This document shows positions 9,801-17,393 of a stretch of 63,232 bases of DNA, piece by piece; position 1 is the stretch's first letter, and each line of letters starts with the position of its first letter. A model generated the notes under the pieces. The model saw only the letters and a program-made list of their open reading frames with translations. It did not search any database and was not told the origin of the DNA. The stretch comes from Pseudorhodobacter antarcticus. Lineage in GTDB: Bacteria > Pseudomonadota > Alphaproteobacteria > Rhodobacterales > Rhodobacteraceae. A program made the position numbers and the translations under genes. The stretch spans positions 1-63,232 of the forward strand of contig CAMAQR010000022.1 of NCBI GenBank assembly GCA_945860375.1, read 5' to 3'.

Positions 9801-10245
9801 CGAAGCCGAGGTTGCGGCGCAGTTGCGGCTGGACCGTAGGGCGGCGCATACGGCCCATGCCCGCGTTTTGCCCGGTCCAACGGGCGAGTCGAATCGGTTG
9901 ACCGCCGTGCCGCGCGCCCCGGTTCTGTGCCTTGGCCCATCTGCAGCGACAGCATTGACGCAGGCCGAAGCCATTCGCGCGCTGGGCGGCCATGCGGTAG
10001 AGGCTCCCGGGTTGACCCCTCTGGCGCTGACCCGGCTGGACGGGTTTGCGGGTGCGCTGTGGTGGGGGGATGAGGCTGGCGCGCGGGCGCGGGCCAAGGC
10101 TTTGGCCGGTCGACTTGGGCCAATCCTGCCGCTGATCGGCGGGATGCCAGATGCCGCACACGCGCTGCTGGAAAGGCATGTGTGCATTGACACCACTGCC
10201 TCGGGCGGCAATGCCCAACTGTTGGCAGCGGTGGCGGACGGCTAA
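6805..10245 (+). CDS. putA: Bifunctional proline dehydrogenase / L-glutamate gamma-semialdehyde dehydrogenase
   Basis: 1146 residues from the ATG at 6805, which follows an ACAGGAG ribosome binding site. The N-terminal half is the FAD-dependent PRODH barrel (MVRLVKGAYWDAEVKR, then the GANSSFVNQ segment); the second half is an aldehyde dehydrogenase with the Glu of IAETGGLNAM and the nucleophile Cys of SAGQRCSALR. A C-terminal tail of roughly 170 residues follows, as in longer PutA types. There is no ribbon-helix-helix domain at the N-terminus, so this PutA cannot repress its own gene, which agrees with the divergent Lrp-type regulator. It oxidises proline to glutamate in two channelled steps. 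Confidence 0.95.
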   Translation: MPAMTESWTVIDRMSLRDEAALVVDLIAEAGLDSLARARITAAGADLVRRIRASVKPGLMEVFLAEYGLSTDEGIALMCLAEALLRVPDAETMDALIEDKIAPSDWGRHLGKSASSLVNASTWALMLTGKVLDEREPGVVGHLKAVVKRLGEPVIRTAVTRAMKEMGRNFVLGETIELAMKRARELEGQGYTYSYDMLGEAARTESDARRYHLSYSAAITSIARAATAGDIRTNPGISVKLSALHPRYEVAKRSRVMEELVPRVRALAGLAKAAGLGFNIDAEEADRLALSLEVIEAVLSDPALRGWDGFGVVVQAYGRRAGAVIDWLYALSVKLDRRIMVRLVKGAYWDAEVKRAQVLGLESFPVFSRKQSTDVSYIANARKLLGMTDRIYPQFATHNAHTVAAIMDMADDKKAFEFQRLHGMGERLHDIVLTDHGTRCRIYAPVGAHRDLLAYLVRRLLENGANSSFVNQIVNAEVSPERVAACPLTAIEGMASIVSPAIATGRALFGPRRNSQGWDLTDAADLEAIAQARAPHETRQFDAAPMLAGRMAGGPRLPLTNPATGAVVGHVLTASVADVDTALRLAEPWAAPADVRAQVLRRAADLYEAEYGAIFALLAREAGKSLADAVAELREAVDFLRYYADGAAALTAPAHGVFACISPWNFPLAIFSGQIGAALAAGNAVLAKPAEQTPLIAALAVELLLKAGVPASALQLLPGDGQVGAAVTRNARVKGVAFTGSTETALLIRRTMAEHLDPTAPLIAETGGLNAMLVDSTALPEQAVRDILASSFQSAGQRCSALRCLYVQEDVAETVQEMLFGAMDELALGDPLDLFTDVGPVIDAQAQSGIRDYIAAARAEGRVLKEMTAPKLGTFIAPTVIKVSGIAAMPHEIFGPVLHIATFKAGEVMEVVKAVNATGYGLTFGLHTRIDDRVQAVVEALHVGNTYVNRNQIGAVVGSQPFGGEGLSGTGPKAGGPEYLIRYTRSAAPVAGVEDRETTEAEVAAQLRLDRRAAHTAHARVLPGPTGESNRLTAVPRAPVLCLGPSAATALTQAEAIRALGGHAVEAPGLTPLALTRLDGFAGALWWGDEAGARARAKALAGRLGPILPLIGGMPDAAHALLERHVCIDTTASGGNAQLLAAVADG

Positions 10246-10376
10246 ACCCCGCCACGGGCGAAAATCATGCCGCTTTTCGCCGATCATGTCGTTTTCGTCC
10301 GCCATGTGTCGGCAGGCCTTGCCCGCCTTGGGTCAGATCAGGCACATATGGGCAAAACAGCCCTCGGAGACGTCTT

Positions 10377-12872
10377 ATGAAAACCCATGTCAAAGCTTTG
10401 GTCGTCGGTGGCGGTGCTGTCGGGAACGGTATTGCCTATCACTTGGCCAAGGCGGGCTGGGACACCATGCTGGTCGAACGCGATGAGCTGACGTCGGGGT
10501 CAACCTGGCACGCGGCAGGGCTGCTGCCCTTGTTCAACATGGGCTATGCCACGACGCATATTCACAAATATTCGGTCGATTTCTACAAAGCGCTGGAGGC
10601 GGAAACTGGCTTGAACGCGGGTTTTGCGGTGGTGGGCAACCTGCGCATGGCGCAGCATCAGGCGCGGATGGACGAGTATATGCTTTACTCTTCCGTTGCC
10701 GAAACCGCCGGGGTCTATCACGAATTCCTGACGCCCAAGGACATGAAAGACCGCTGGCCACTGCTGCGCACGGATGATCTGATCGGCGCGCTGTATCATC
10801 CGCAGGATGGCTATATCAATCCAGCAGACGTCACCCAAGCCATGGCCAAAGGTGCGCGTCAGCACGGCGCGACCATCGAGCGCAAGGTGCAGGTTGATGG
10901 CTACAAATGGACCGGGTCTGAATGGATCGTGTCTTGCACCCGGATGGTGGACAAGGGCGGCAACCTTGTGGCCTCGGACGAGAAATTCGAAATCCGCGCC
11001 GAACATGTGGTAACCGCGACGGGCAACCACGCCCAACGCACCGCGCGGCTCTTGGGTGTGAAAATCCCGGCGATCCCGGTCGAACACCAGTTCATCGTGA
11101 CTGAACCCGACCCCATGCTGCAAGAATACCGCAAGACCAACCCCGAACACCCGGTTCTGCGCGATGCCGATGCCAAATGGTACGTGCGCGAAGAGCGTGG
11201 CGGCTGGATTTTGGGGCCCTATGAAAAGGGTGCGCCCGCGCGATTCGAATACTCTGTCCCCGACAGCTTTCGCGCCGACCTGTTTCCGCTGAATCTGGAA
11301 CGGATCGAGGCGGAATACATGTCCTTCATCCACCGCCTGCCCTCGTCGGAAACCGTTGGTCTGAAAGACGATTTCAACGGCCCGATCTGCTACACACCCG
11401 ATGGCAACCCGCTGGTCGGCCCGGTTCCCGGTTTGCGCAACATGTGGCTGGCGGAAGGCTTCAGCTTTGGCATCACGGCTGCAGGCGGGACGGGCTATTA
11501 CCTTGCGCAGATGATGGTAAACGGCGAGGCCGAGATTGACATGGCGTCGCTTGACCCGCGCCGGTACGGCTCGTGGATGACCACCGAATATGCCGCCCGC
11601 AAGAATGAGGAATGCTACGACCACGTCTTCATCCTGCACCACCCGGATGAAGAGCGTGAAGCGGCCCGTCCATTGCGCACCGCGCCCGTCTATGACCGCC
11701 AAAAGGCGCTGGGTGCGCAGTTTGGCCAAGTGAACGGCTGGGAACGTCCGATCTATTACGGCCCCCTGAACGCGCCCGAAGACTTTGACCACAATTCGCG
11801 CAGCTTCCGCCGTGGGGGCTGGTGGCAATACGCGGTCGATGAGGCCAAGGCCATCCGCGAAACCGCCGGTCTGATCGACGCCACCGCCTTCACCAAACAT
11901 GTGGTCAAAGGACCGGGGGCGACGGCGTTTCTGGATTGGTTCACCTGCAACGCTTTGCCAAAGGTGGGACGGATCAACCTGACCTATGCGCTGACGCCCA
12001 CCGGCACGACGCGGACGGAATACACCATCGTGCGCAATGGGCAGGACGATTATTATCTTGTCTCTGCCGGGGCCTGGACGGCCTACGACGCCGATTATCT
12101 GCGCAAATGCGCCGAGGACAAGGCGCCCGAGTTTGGCTATATCGAAATCCATGACGTGACGACCCAATGGGGCGTGTTCGCCATCGCAGGCCCGAACAGC
12201 CGCAAAATTCTGGCCGAAATCATCAAGGACGAATTCCCCGAAACCGCGCTTTCCAACAAGCGTTTCCCATGGCTTTCGGCCCGCAAGATCGAACTTGGCA
12301 TGTGCCCAGTGAACGCGATCCGCGTGGCCTACACTGGCGAGTTGGGCTGGGAACTGCACCATCCGATCGAGATGCAACGCTATCTTTGGGACCTGCTTTT
12401 GACGGCGGGCGAAAAACATGGGCTCAAGCTGGTCGGCGCGCGGGCGCAAAACTGGTTGCGTCAGGAAAAATCCTACCGCGCCTTCGGCAATGAGTTGGGC
12501 CGCGATGCGACTCCATTGGAGGCCGCTCTGGACCGTTTCGTCGATTTGTCCAAGGATTTCCAAGGCAAGCAGGCGATGCTGGATGTGGGCATCCGGTCTA
12601 AATGCTGCACTTTGCTGATCGACGGGCCGTCCGACACCGATCCATGGGGCAAAGAGGCGCTGCTGCTGGACGGCGTCAAAGTGGGCCGACTGACCTCGGG
12701 CGGCTATTCGGTGGCGTTCGGCAAACAGATCGGTATGGCCTATGTGCGGCCCGATCTGGCGGCGGTGGGCACCAAGTTGAAGGTGCGGATGAATCGCGCG
12801 TTGTGGGATTGCGTCGTGGTCGAAGACAGCCCGTTTGACCCGTCAAACGCGCGCATTCGCATCGACGGATAA
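10377..12872 (+). CDS. FAD-dependent dimethylglycine/sarcosine dehydrogenase family protein
   Basis: 831 residues with the two-part layout of the family: an N-terminal DAO-type FAD domain (VVGGGAVGNGIAYHL near residue 10) and, from roughly residue 430, GcvT folate-binding and GcvT C-terminal barrel domains. The GSTWHAAGL segment near residue 40 holds the Trp-His pair in which the His carries covalent FAD in dimethylglycine and sarcosine dehydrogenases. The enzyme would oxidise an N-methyl group and pass the C1 unit to tetrahydrofolate. Substrate cannot be told from sequence; the place next to putA leaves N-methylproline open as well. A strong terminator follows. Confidence 0.85.
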   Translation: MKTHVKALVVGGGAVGNGIAYHLAKAGWDTMLVERDELTSGSTWHAAGLLPLFNMGYATTHIHKYSVDFYKALEAETGLNAGFAVVGNLRMAQHQARMDEYMLYSSVAETAGVYHEFLTPKDMKDRWPLLRTDDLIGALYHPQDGYINPADVTQAMAKGARQHGATIERKVQVDGYKWTGSEWIVSCTRMVDKGGNLVASDEKFEIRAEHVVTATGNHAQRTARLLGVKIPAIPVEHQFIVTEPDPMLQEYRKTNPEHPVLRDADAKWYVREERGGWILGPYEKGAPARFEYSVPDSFRADLFPLNLERIEAEYMSFIHRLPSSETVGLKDDFNGPICYTPDGNPLVGPVPGLRNMWLAEGFSFGITAAGGTGYYLAQMMVNGEAEIDMASLDPRRYGSWMTTEYAARKNEECYDHVFILHHPDEEREAARPLRTAPVYDRQKALGAQFGQVNGWERPIYYGPLNAPEDFDHNSRSFRRGGWWQYAVDEAKAIRETAGLIDATAFTKHVVKGPGATAFLDWFTCNALPKVGRINLTYALTPTGTTRTEYTIVRNGQDDYYLVSAGAWTAYDADYLRKCAEDKAPEFGYIEIHDVTTQWGVFAIAGPNSRKILAEIIKDEFPETALSNKRFPWLSARKIELGMCPVNAIRVAYTGELGWELHHPIEMQRYLWDLLLTAGEKHGLKLVGARAQNWLRQEKSYRAFGNELGRDATPLEAALDRFVDLSKDFQGKQAMLDVGIRSKCCTLLIDGPSDTDPWGKEALLLDGVKVGRLTSGGYSVAFGKQIGMAYVRPDLAAVGTKLKVRMNRALWDCVVVEDSPFDPSNARIRIDG

Positions 12873-12892
12873 CAATCCCGCCAAAGACCCTT

Positions 12893-12925
12893 GCCGCCCC
12901 CTTTTTGCGGGGCGGCCTTTTTATT
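12893..12925 (+). terminator. Rho-independent terminator after the dimethylglycine dehydrogenase gene
   Basis: An 8-bp GC stem, GCCGCCCC and GGGGCGGC, with an 8-nt loop, is followed by CTTTTTATT. It starts 21 nt after the stop codon and its tail overlaps the stop codon of the convergent GH25 gene. Confidence 0.85.
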
Positions 12926-13703
12926 GCGCGCGCCGTGACAGCCAATCGGCCCAAGCGTCGCGCGATCCGGCAAAGGCGTTCAGATCAACCCGCCCCTTGA
13001 TCCCCGCAACCAAACCTGTGGCGCTGTACTGCCAGAACCGCCACTTTTGCCCCGGATAGCGATCGGACGGATGCGCTGCGACGGACCGCAGCCAGAACTC
13101 CACCCCGCCCAGTTGCCCCATCGCATTGTCTTCGTAGAAATCAACTGTGGTGTAGAGGATCGGGGCGGTGCCGTAATGATCGGTCAGCAGCGCAACAAGG
13201 CGGCGGGCATCGGCGCGGATCAGCGACGGATCGCGACGCAGGGTGCAGGTGGGCGAGGTCGGCGTCCACTCCATATCCAGCACCGGGGGCAAGGCGCCGG
13301 GGGTGCGGGGCACATGACGAAAAAACCAGCGGGCCTGATCTTCGGGTGCGCGGCAATGGTAATAGAACAGATACGCGCCGCGCCGCACACCCGCCCGACC
13401 CGCCGCTTGCCAATGGGTCGCAAACATCGGGTCAAGGCCGTCACCGCCCTCGGTGGCCTTTATGAAAGCAAAGTTGACACCCGCCGCACGCGCCGTTTCC
13501 CAATCGACCGAGGTTTGAAAACGCGACACGTCGATGCCACGGACAGGGTAAATGGCGGCGGATGGATCGGCCCATGGGTGGGGGTCCGAGTCGCCGAAAT
13601 CTGATGCAATGACAGGGGCTTGCCGTCCTGTTTCAGGGGGTGGGCTGCGCCCGCCACATCCCGCAAGAACCAATGCCAAACAGATCAATCCGATGCGCCA
13701 CAT
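12921..13703 (-). CDS. GH25-family muramidase-like lipoprotein
   Basis: 260 residues. The N-terminus is a lipoprotein signal with lipobox LAGC (Cys15), so the product should be lipid-anchored in the periplasm. The remainder matches the glycoside hydrolase 25 (lysozyme) barrel: GIDVSRFQ near the start of the domain, FAFIKATEG, RGAYLFYY and VLDMEW, whose Asp and Glu are the expected catalytic pair, then RFWQYSATG near the end. Such enzymes cut the MurNAc-GlcNAc bond in peptidoglycan. It stands alone, convergent with the dehydrogenase gene upstream in coordinates. Confidence 0.88.
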   Translation of the reverse strand: MWRIGLICLALVLAGCGGRSPPPETGRQAPVIASDFGDSDPHPWADPSAAIYPVRGIDVSRFQTSVDWETARAAGVNFAFIKATEGGDGLDPMFATHWQAAGRAGVRRGAYLFYYHCRAPEDQARWFFRHVPRTPGALPPVLDMEWTPTSPTCTLRRDPSLIRADARRLVALLTDHYGTAPILYTTVDFYEDNAMGQLGGVEFWLRSVAAHPSDRYPGQKWRFWQYSATGLVAGIKGRVDLNAFAGSRDAWADWLSRRAQ

Positions 13704-13769
13704 TCAGGCATAGTGCGCCGTTGACCCCCGTTTGTCATTCGAGGCTTGGCCCCAAAACTTGGGATGGGC

Positions 13770-13793
13770 GGAAAGCCCCGATTGGGGCTTTCC
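13770..13793 (-). terminator. Hairpin downstream of the EF-hand gene
   Basis: A perfect 10-bp inverted repeat, GGAAAGCCCC and GGGGCTTTCC, with a 4-nt loop (GATT), lies 20 nt after the EF-hand gene on the minus strand. There is no clear T-run, so termination strength is uncertain. Confidence 0.55.
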
Positions 13794-13813
13794 AACTCGC
13801 TCGAGGGCGTCGT

Positions 13814-14266
13814 TCAGTGGCCGGGGCCGAAATCATCGGCTGTCACCGCGCCATCGGCATTGCGATCCATCATCGCGATCCATTCCGGCGTTTTCGCCAT
13901 GAATTCGTCGCGCGACACAAATCCATCGCCGTCGGTATCGTTGAAAGCGCGCATCATGCCGCCCTCTGCGCCCATGCCTTTGCCGTATCCGATTCCCTTG
14001 CCCATCGCGGCCTTCATTTCGGCCTGATCATTGGCACGGGCTTGGTCGAACATGTCGTATTCGGCTGAAGAAAGCTTGCCATCCTCATCGCCGTCGAATG
14101 CGTTAAAGACGTCGCCGCGCTTTTCAGTGGCTTCTTCCAACGTCACAGTCCCGTCGCCGTTCAAGTCCCAGTTTGCAACGAAATGCCCGCCGGGGGTGAG
14201 GTCTTGCGCTGTTGCGACACCAGTGGACAGCAAGAGAGCGGCAGTCAGAAGGGTCAGTTTGGTCAT
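13814..14266 (-). CDS. Secreted EF-hand calcium-binding protein
   Basis: 150 residues with an N-terminal signal peptide (hydrophobic LTLLTAALLLSTG, then ATAQ). Four EF-hand-like loops can be read: DLNGDGTVTLEE, DGDEDGKLSSAE, DTDGDGFVSRDE and a last DRNADGAVTADD. All have acidic residues at the calcium-coordinating positions 1, 3, 5 and 12. It would bind calcium in the periplasm; the physiological role is unknown. An AAGGAAACC ribosome binding site supports the start. Single gene with a hairpin behind it. Confidence 0.85.
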   Translation of the reverse strand: MTKLTLLTAALLLSTGVATAQDLTPGGHFVANWDLNGDGTVTLEEATEKRGDVFNAFDGDEDGKLSSAEYDMFDQARANDQAEMKAAMGKGIGYGKGMGAEGGMMRAFNDTDGDGFVSRDEFMAKTPEWIAMMDRNADGAVTADDFGPGH

Positions 14267-14334
14267 TTGGTTTCCTTAAATTCATCTATCGGCATATATG
14301 TAAGACGTCGCGCCTGCGCGGTTCCGTCGCAAAA

Positions 14335-14679
14335 TTATGCGGTCGGGGCCGACATTTCATCCCAAGCCGCCAGCGCATGGCCCGCGTACATCAGGGCAGG
14401 GCCGCCGCCCATCTGGACGCTCATCGCCAGCACCGACGACATGTCTTCACGCAAGGCCCCGGCCTTCATCAGCGCCTCGACGTGGAAGTTGATGCAAGGC
14501 TCGCAGCGCTGGGTGATCGCGATGGCCAGCGCCACATATTCGCGTTCCTTGACCGACAGCGTACCCTCTTCCTTGGCGGCCTTCGACAATTGCGCAAAGC
14601 CTGCGGCGGTTTCGGGGATCAGCTTGTTCAACACGCGCAATTCGGCACGCATTTCGGCAGTTTTGGCTTTATAGCTCAT
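14335..14679 (-). CDS. Carboxymuconolactone decarboxylase / AhpD-like protein
   Basis: 114 residues with the CMD/AhpD helical domain. The redox motif CEPC sits in ITQRCEPCINFHVEAL, with the downstream His that usually supports it. Members act as small disulfide reductases or peroxidases. A CAGGAG ribosome binding site supports the start. Upstream at 14744-14767 lies a palindrome of the ATTC-N8-GAAT type used by the sulfide-responsive repressors SqrR/BigR, suggesting control by reactive sulfur species; the sulfide:quinone reductase gene lies 1.3 kb away. Confidence 0.85.
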   Translation of the reverse strand: MSYKAKTAEMRAELRVLNKLIPETAAGFAQLSKAAKEEGTLSVKEREYVALAIAITQRCEPCINFHVEALMKAGALREDMSSVLAMSVQMGGGPALMYAGHALAAWDEMSAPTA

Positions 14680-14743
14680 CTTGGTCTCCTGTTCTGCGGC
14701 AGGAGTGACATGTCGCGCAGGGCTGGACCTTGATCTGGATCAG

Positions 14744-14767
14744 TTACATTCATATTATTGAATGTAA
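14744..14767. promoter_or_regulatory. ATTC-N8-GAAT palindrome, candidate SqrR/BigR operator
   Basis: TTACATTCA and TGAATGTAA form a perfect 9-bp inverted repeat around a 6-nt spacer (TATTAT). It contains ATTC-N8-GAAT, the core reported for SqrR/BigR-type ArsR repressors. It lies 65 nt upstream of the AhpD-like gene. No ArsR-type gene is present in the window. Confidence 0.55.
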
Positions 14768-14797
14768 AGCCAGCACAGAGTGACGCGCGCTTGGGGT

Positions 14798-15874
14798 CTA
14801 GCCAAATCGAGCGGGTGACAGTGCGGCGATCAGGGGGGCGGACAATTCAGAGCCGCTCCCTGCGATCAGGTCCGCAGCCAACTGGCTTGCAGCGGGGGAG
14901 GATTGAAAACCGTACCCGCCTTGCCCTGCAAGCCAGAAAAACGACGGCTCTGCCGCATCGCGGCCAATCACCAGCACGCGGTCTGGGCTGAAGGTGCGCA
15001 AACCCGCCCAGTTGGAAATCAACCGGGTTACGGGCTCTGTCACCATTTCCTCATAGCGCGCCAGCCCCTCGGCCAGCACCATATCATCGGCCCAGGCATC
15101 GTGCGGTTCCATTGGATGTTCTTCGGCGGGCGACACGATTAGGGCACCCGCATCCGGCTTGGCGTACCAAGTTTCACCACAGCCAAAGATCATCGGCCAG
15201 CCGGACACATCATGGCCAGCGGGGGCAGGGATGCGGGCCATCGATCGGCGATTGGGCTGGAAACCCAAAGGCTTGACGCCCGCCATCGCTGCCACTTGGT
15301 CTACCCAAGCGCCGCTCGCGTTGATCAAAGTCGCACCGCTGAAATCACCCTGCGACGTGGTGGCGGTCCAGCCATTTGCGGTTTTCCTGATGGCAGACAC
15401 CCGTGCGCCGGTGAGGATCTGGCCACCATTCCCGCGCGCCTCTCGCGCAAAACCTTGCAGCAGCAGGTCAGTGTCAATATCCCATGCGTGTTGGGCAAGG
15501 GCAGCGCGGGTCACAATGTCCGGGTTGATGATCGGCACAATCGCGCGGGCCTGATCCAGTGAAACCTCGGGCAGTTCCATGGTCTCGATGTCATGGACAA
15601 AGTCGGCGTCCTGACCAGACTTCGCCAGGATCATCATGCCGCGCGGGGTCAACATATTGGCAATGCTGCGGAAATAATCACCAGAGGCCAACGACAACTC
15701 GACCACAGGGGCCAGCCCATAGCGTGGCTCATACAGCGCGGCAGAGCGACCAGAGGCATGATGCGCCAGATGCGTCTCTGCCTCCAACACAATCACCGAT
15801 CCCAGATGTGATAGTCGCGCAGCCGCAGAAATTCCGGCAATACCGCCGCCAATGATCAGGAAATCCGCCTGCAT
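14798..15874 (-). CDS. FAD-dependent amine/D-amino-acid oxidoreductase (DAO family)
   Basis: 358 residues from the ATG at 15874, chosen for its GGAGG ribosome binding site. The N-terminal Rossmann motif IIGGGIAGISAAARL is near residue 6, followed by ASGRSAALYEPRYG and, at the C-terminus, WAGLRTFSPDRVLVIG and LAGQGGYGFQSSPA, which are typical of the DAO superfamily (glycine oxidase, D-amino acid dehydrogenase and related enzymes). The substrate is not predictable. A terminator separates it from sqr upstream, so it is probably its own transcript. Confidence 0.8.
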   Translation of the reverse strand: MQADFLIIGGGIAGISAAARLSHLGSVIVLEAETHLAHHASGRSAALYEPRYGLAPVVELSLASGDYFRSIANMLTPRGMMILAKSGQDADFVHDIETMELPEVSLDQARAIVPIINPDIVTRAALAQHAWDIDTDLLLQGFAREARGNGGQILTGARVSAIRKTANGWTATTSQGDFSGATLINASGAWVDQVAAMAGVKPLGFQPNRRSMARIPAPAGHDVSGWPMIFGCGETWYAKPDAGALIVSPAEEHPMEPHDAWADDMVLAEGLARYEEMVTEPVTRLISNWAGLRTFSPDRVLVIGRDAAEPSFFWLAGQGGYGFQSSPAASQLAADLIAGSGSELSAPLIAALSPARFG

Positions 15875-15891
15875 GTCCGCCTCCAAATCAA

Positions 15892-15919
15892 AAGGGGCGC
15901 GGATTGGCCCGCGCCCCTT
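15892..15919 (-). terminator. Rho-independent terminator downstream of sqr
   Basis: An 11-bp perfect stem, AAGGGGCGCGG and CCGCGCCCCTT, with a 6-nt loop. On the minus strand it is followed by TTTTGATTT. It lies 42 nt after the sqr stop codon and just before the ribosome binding site of the DAO gene. Confidence 0.85.
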
Positions 15920-15960
15920 CCTTATGATCAAATATCCACGGAACGCGGGGGGTGCAACCC

Positions 15961-17247
15961 TCAGCCTTTCTTGACCGCCTTCAGCTTATCAATGCCCAAG
16001 GCTTGCATCGCCAGCTTTTCATAGAATGGCTCAGAGGTGCCCTTCTTGATCTTGCGGATGAAGTATTTCTCAAAACCGATCTTCGCCAAGTGCACCCATT
16101 TGCCCGAGGACGACCAGTTCACATTGCGCGGCGGAATTTGGGGTTGTGCGACAAACGCGATGCCTGAATCGCCAAAATCGGCCAGGCAAACTGCATTCCA
16201 GGTGCCCACCTGATCAGGTTCCTTACCGCGCAGCAGGTTGCCGATGTTGTGGGCGGTGGCCGTCACCATCGATTCGATCATGAAGCCGGTTTTTGGCACG
16301 CCGCAGGGGACAGGCGTTGGCCCCATCGGCGGGATGGCGACGCAAACGCCGACGGCAAAGATATTCTTGAACTTGGGGTTTCGTTGATGCTGATCGACAA
16401 TTGTAAAACCGCGCGGGTTTGACAGGCCTTCAATGTCGCGCACCGCCTTGATGCCCCGGAATGCCGGCAGCATCATCGAAAATGCAAACAGCAACTCTTT
16501 TTCTCCCTTGGAAGAGCCGTCGTCATTGATTTCCTCGACCGTCATCTTGCCGGCCTCGACCTTCTTCACCTTGGTTGAGGTCAGCCATTTGATGTGCTTG
16601 CCGCGCATCTCGGATTCCAGCAGGCCCTTGGTGTCGCCGACCCCGTCCAGACCCAGATGGCCGACATAGGGTTCGGAGGTCACAAAGGTCATCGGCACCT
16701 TGTCGCGGATTTTTGCTTTGCGCAGGGCGGTTTCGACAATGAACAGGAATTCATAGGCCGGACCATAACAACTGGCGCCCTGCACCGCGCCAATCACCAC
16801 CGGGCCGGGGTTGGCCAGCAGCTTCTCAAACACCTCTTTTGCCGCAAGTGCATGATCGACGTGGCAAACCGACTGGGTGTGGCCGCCGTGGGGGCCCAGC
16901 CCTTCAATCTCATCAAAGGCCAGTTCCGGCCCGGTTGCGATCACCAGATAATCATAGGACACCGAAGTGCCATCAACCAGTTCGACCCGGTTTTCCGCCG
17001 CGTGCACCTTTTCGGCGGCAACGGTTTTGAAGCCGATGCCCTTTTTGGCCATGGTCGGGGCCAGATCAATCGTGATGTCGTCACGTTTGCGCCAACCGAC
17101 CGCAACCCACGGGTTGGACGGGACGAAGTGATACAACGGGTCCTTGGTGATCACCGTTATCGTATCTTCCGGTCGCAATTGGTCGCTCAGTTCATAGGCC
17201 ATGATCGACCCACCCAAACCAGCACCCAACACCACGATATGCGCCAT
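15961..17247 (-). CDS. sqr: Sulfide:quinone oxidoreductase family flavoprotein
   Basis: 428 residues. The N-terminal FAD site VVLGAGLGGSIMAYEL is followed by ITKDPLYHFVPSNPWVAVGW, a marker of sulfide:quinone reductases. Three Cys fall where the family's sulfur-handling residues are expected: Cys128 (QSVCHVDH), Cys160 (QGASCYGPAYE) and Cys315 (PVPCGVPKTG). The basic, aromatic C-terminus (KYFIRKIKKG) fits membrane attachment. The enzyme oxidises sulfide to polysulfide and reduces quinone at the membrane. A promoter-proximal AT-rich element at 17297-17314 shares 12 nt with the ATTC-N8-GAAT palindrome upstream of the AhpD-like gene. Confidence 0.85.
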   Translation of the reverse strand: MAHIVVLGAGLGGSIMAYELSDQLRPEDTITVITKDPLYHFVPSNPWVAVGWRKRDDITIDLAPTMAKKGIGFKTVAAEKVHAAENRVELVDGTSVSYDYLVIATGPELAFDEIEGLGPHGGHTQSVCHVDHALAAKEVFEKLLANPGPVVIGAVQGASCYGPAYEFLFIVETALRKAKIRDKVPMTFVTSEPYVGHLGLDGVGDTKGLLESEMRGKHIKWLTSTKVKKVEAGKMTVEEINDDGSSKGEKELLFAFSMMLPAFRGIKAVRDIEGLSNPRGFTIVDQHQRNPKFKNIFAVGVCVAIPPMGPTPVPCGVPKTGFMIESMVTATAHNIGNLLRGKEPDQVGTWNAVCLADFGDSGIAFVAQPQIPPRNVNWSSSGKWVHLAKIGFEKYFIRKIKKGTSEPFYEKLAMQALGIDKLKAVKKG

Positions 17248-17296
17248 AAGCCGTACTCCCGACGTTTCATTAGACGCATATTACATGCAAACATCA

Positions 17297-17314
17297 GAAT
17301 ATAATAATATGAAT
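17297..17314. promoter_or_regulatory. Degenerate SqrR/BigR-like site upstream of sqr
   Basis: On the minus strand the element begins ATTCATATTATT, identical over 12 nt to the palindrome at 14744-14767, but the second half reads ATAT/ATTC instead of GAAT. It lies 50 nt upstream of the sqr start. It may be a weaker version of the same operator. Confidence 0.4.
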
Positions 17315-17343
17315 CATGCCTGTGACATTTTGTCATCAACGCA

Positions 17344-17372
17344 ATGAAAAAGGCCCGCCGAAGCGGGCCTTT
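17344..17372 (-). terminator. Rho-independent terminator of the purine operon
   Basis: A 10-bp stem, AAAGGCCCGC and GCGGGCCTTT, closes a TTCG tetraloop (minus strand) and is followed by a TTTTT run into TTTCATTG. It begins 22 nt after the stop codon of the BMP protein gene. Confidence 0.9.
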
Positions 17373-17393
17373 AAAGATGGTCTTGTCCGCAGC

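Noticed and set aside
10500..12563. Long open frame (687 codons) on the minus strand opposite the dimethylglycine dehydrogenase gene
   Set aside because: It mirrors a clear protein-coding gene, has no recognisable family and no ribosome binding site; high GC makes long antisense frames common.
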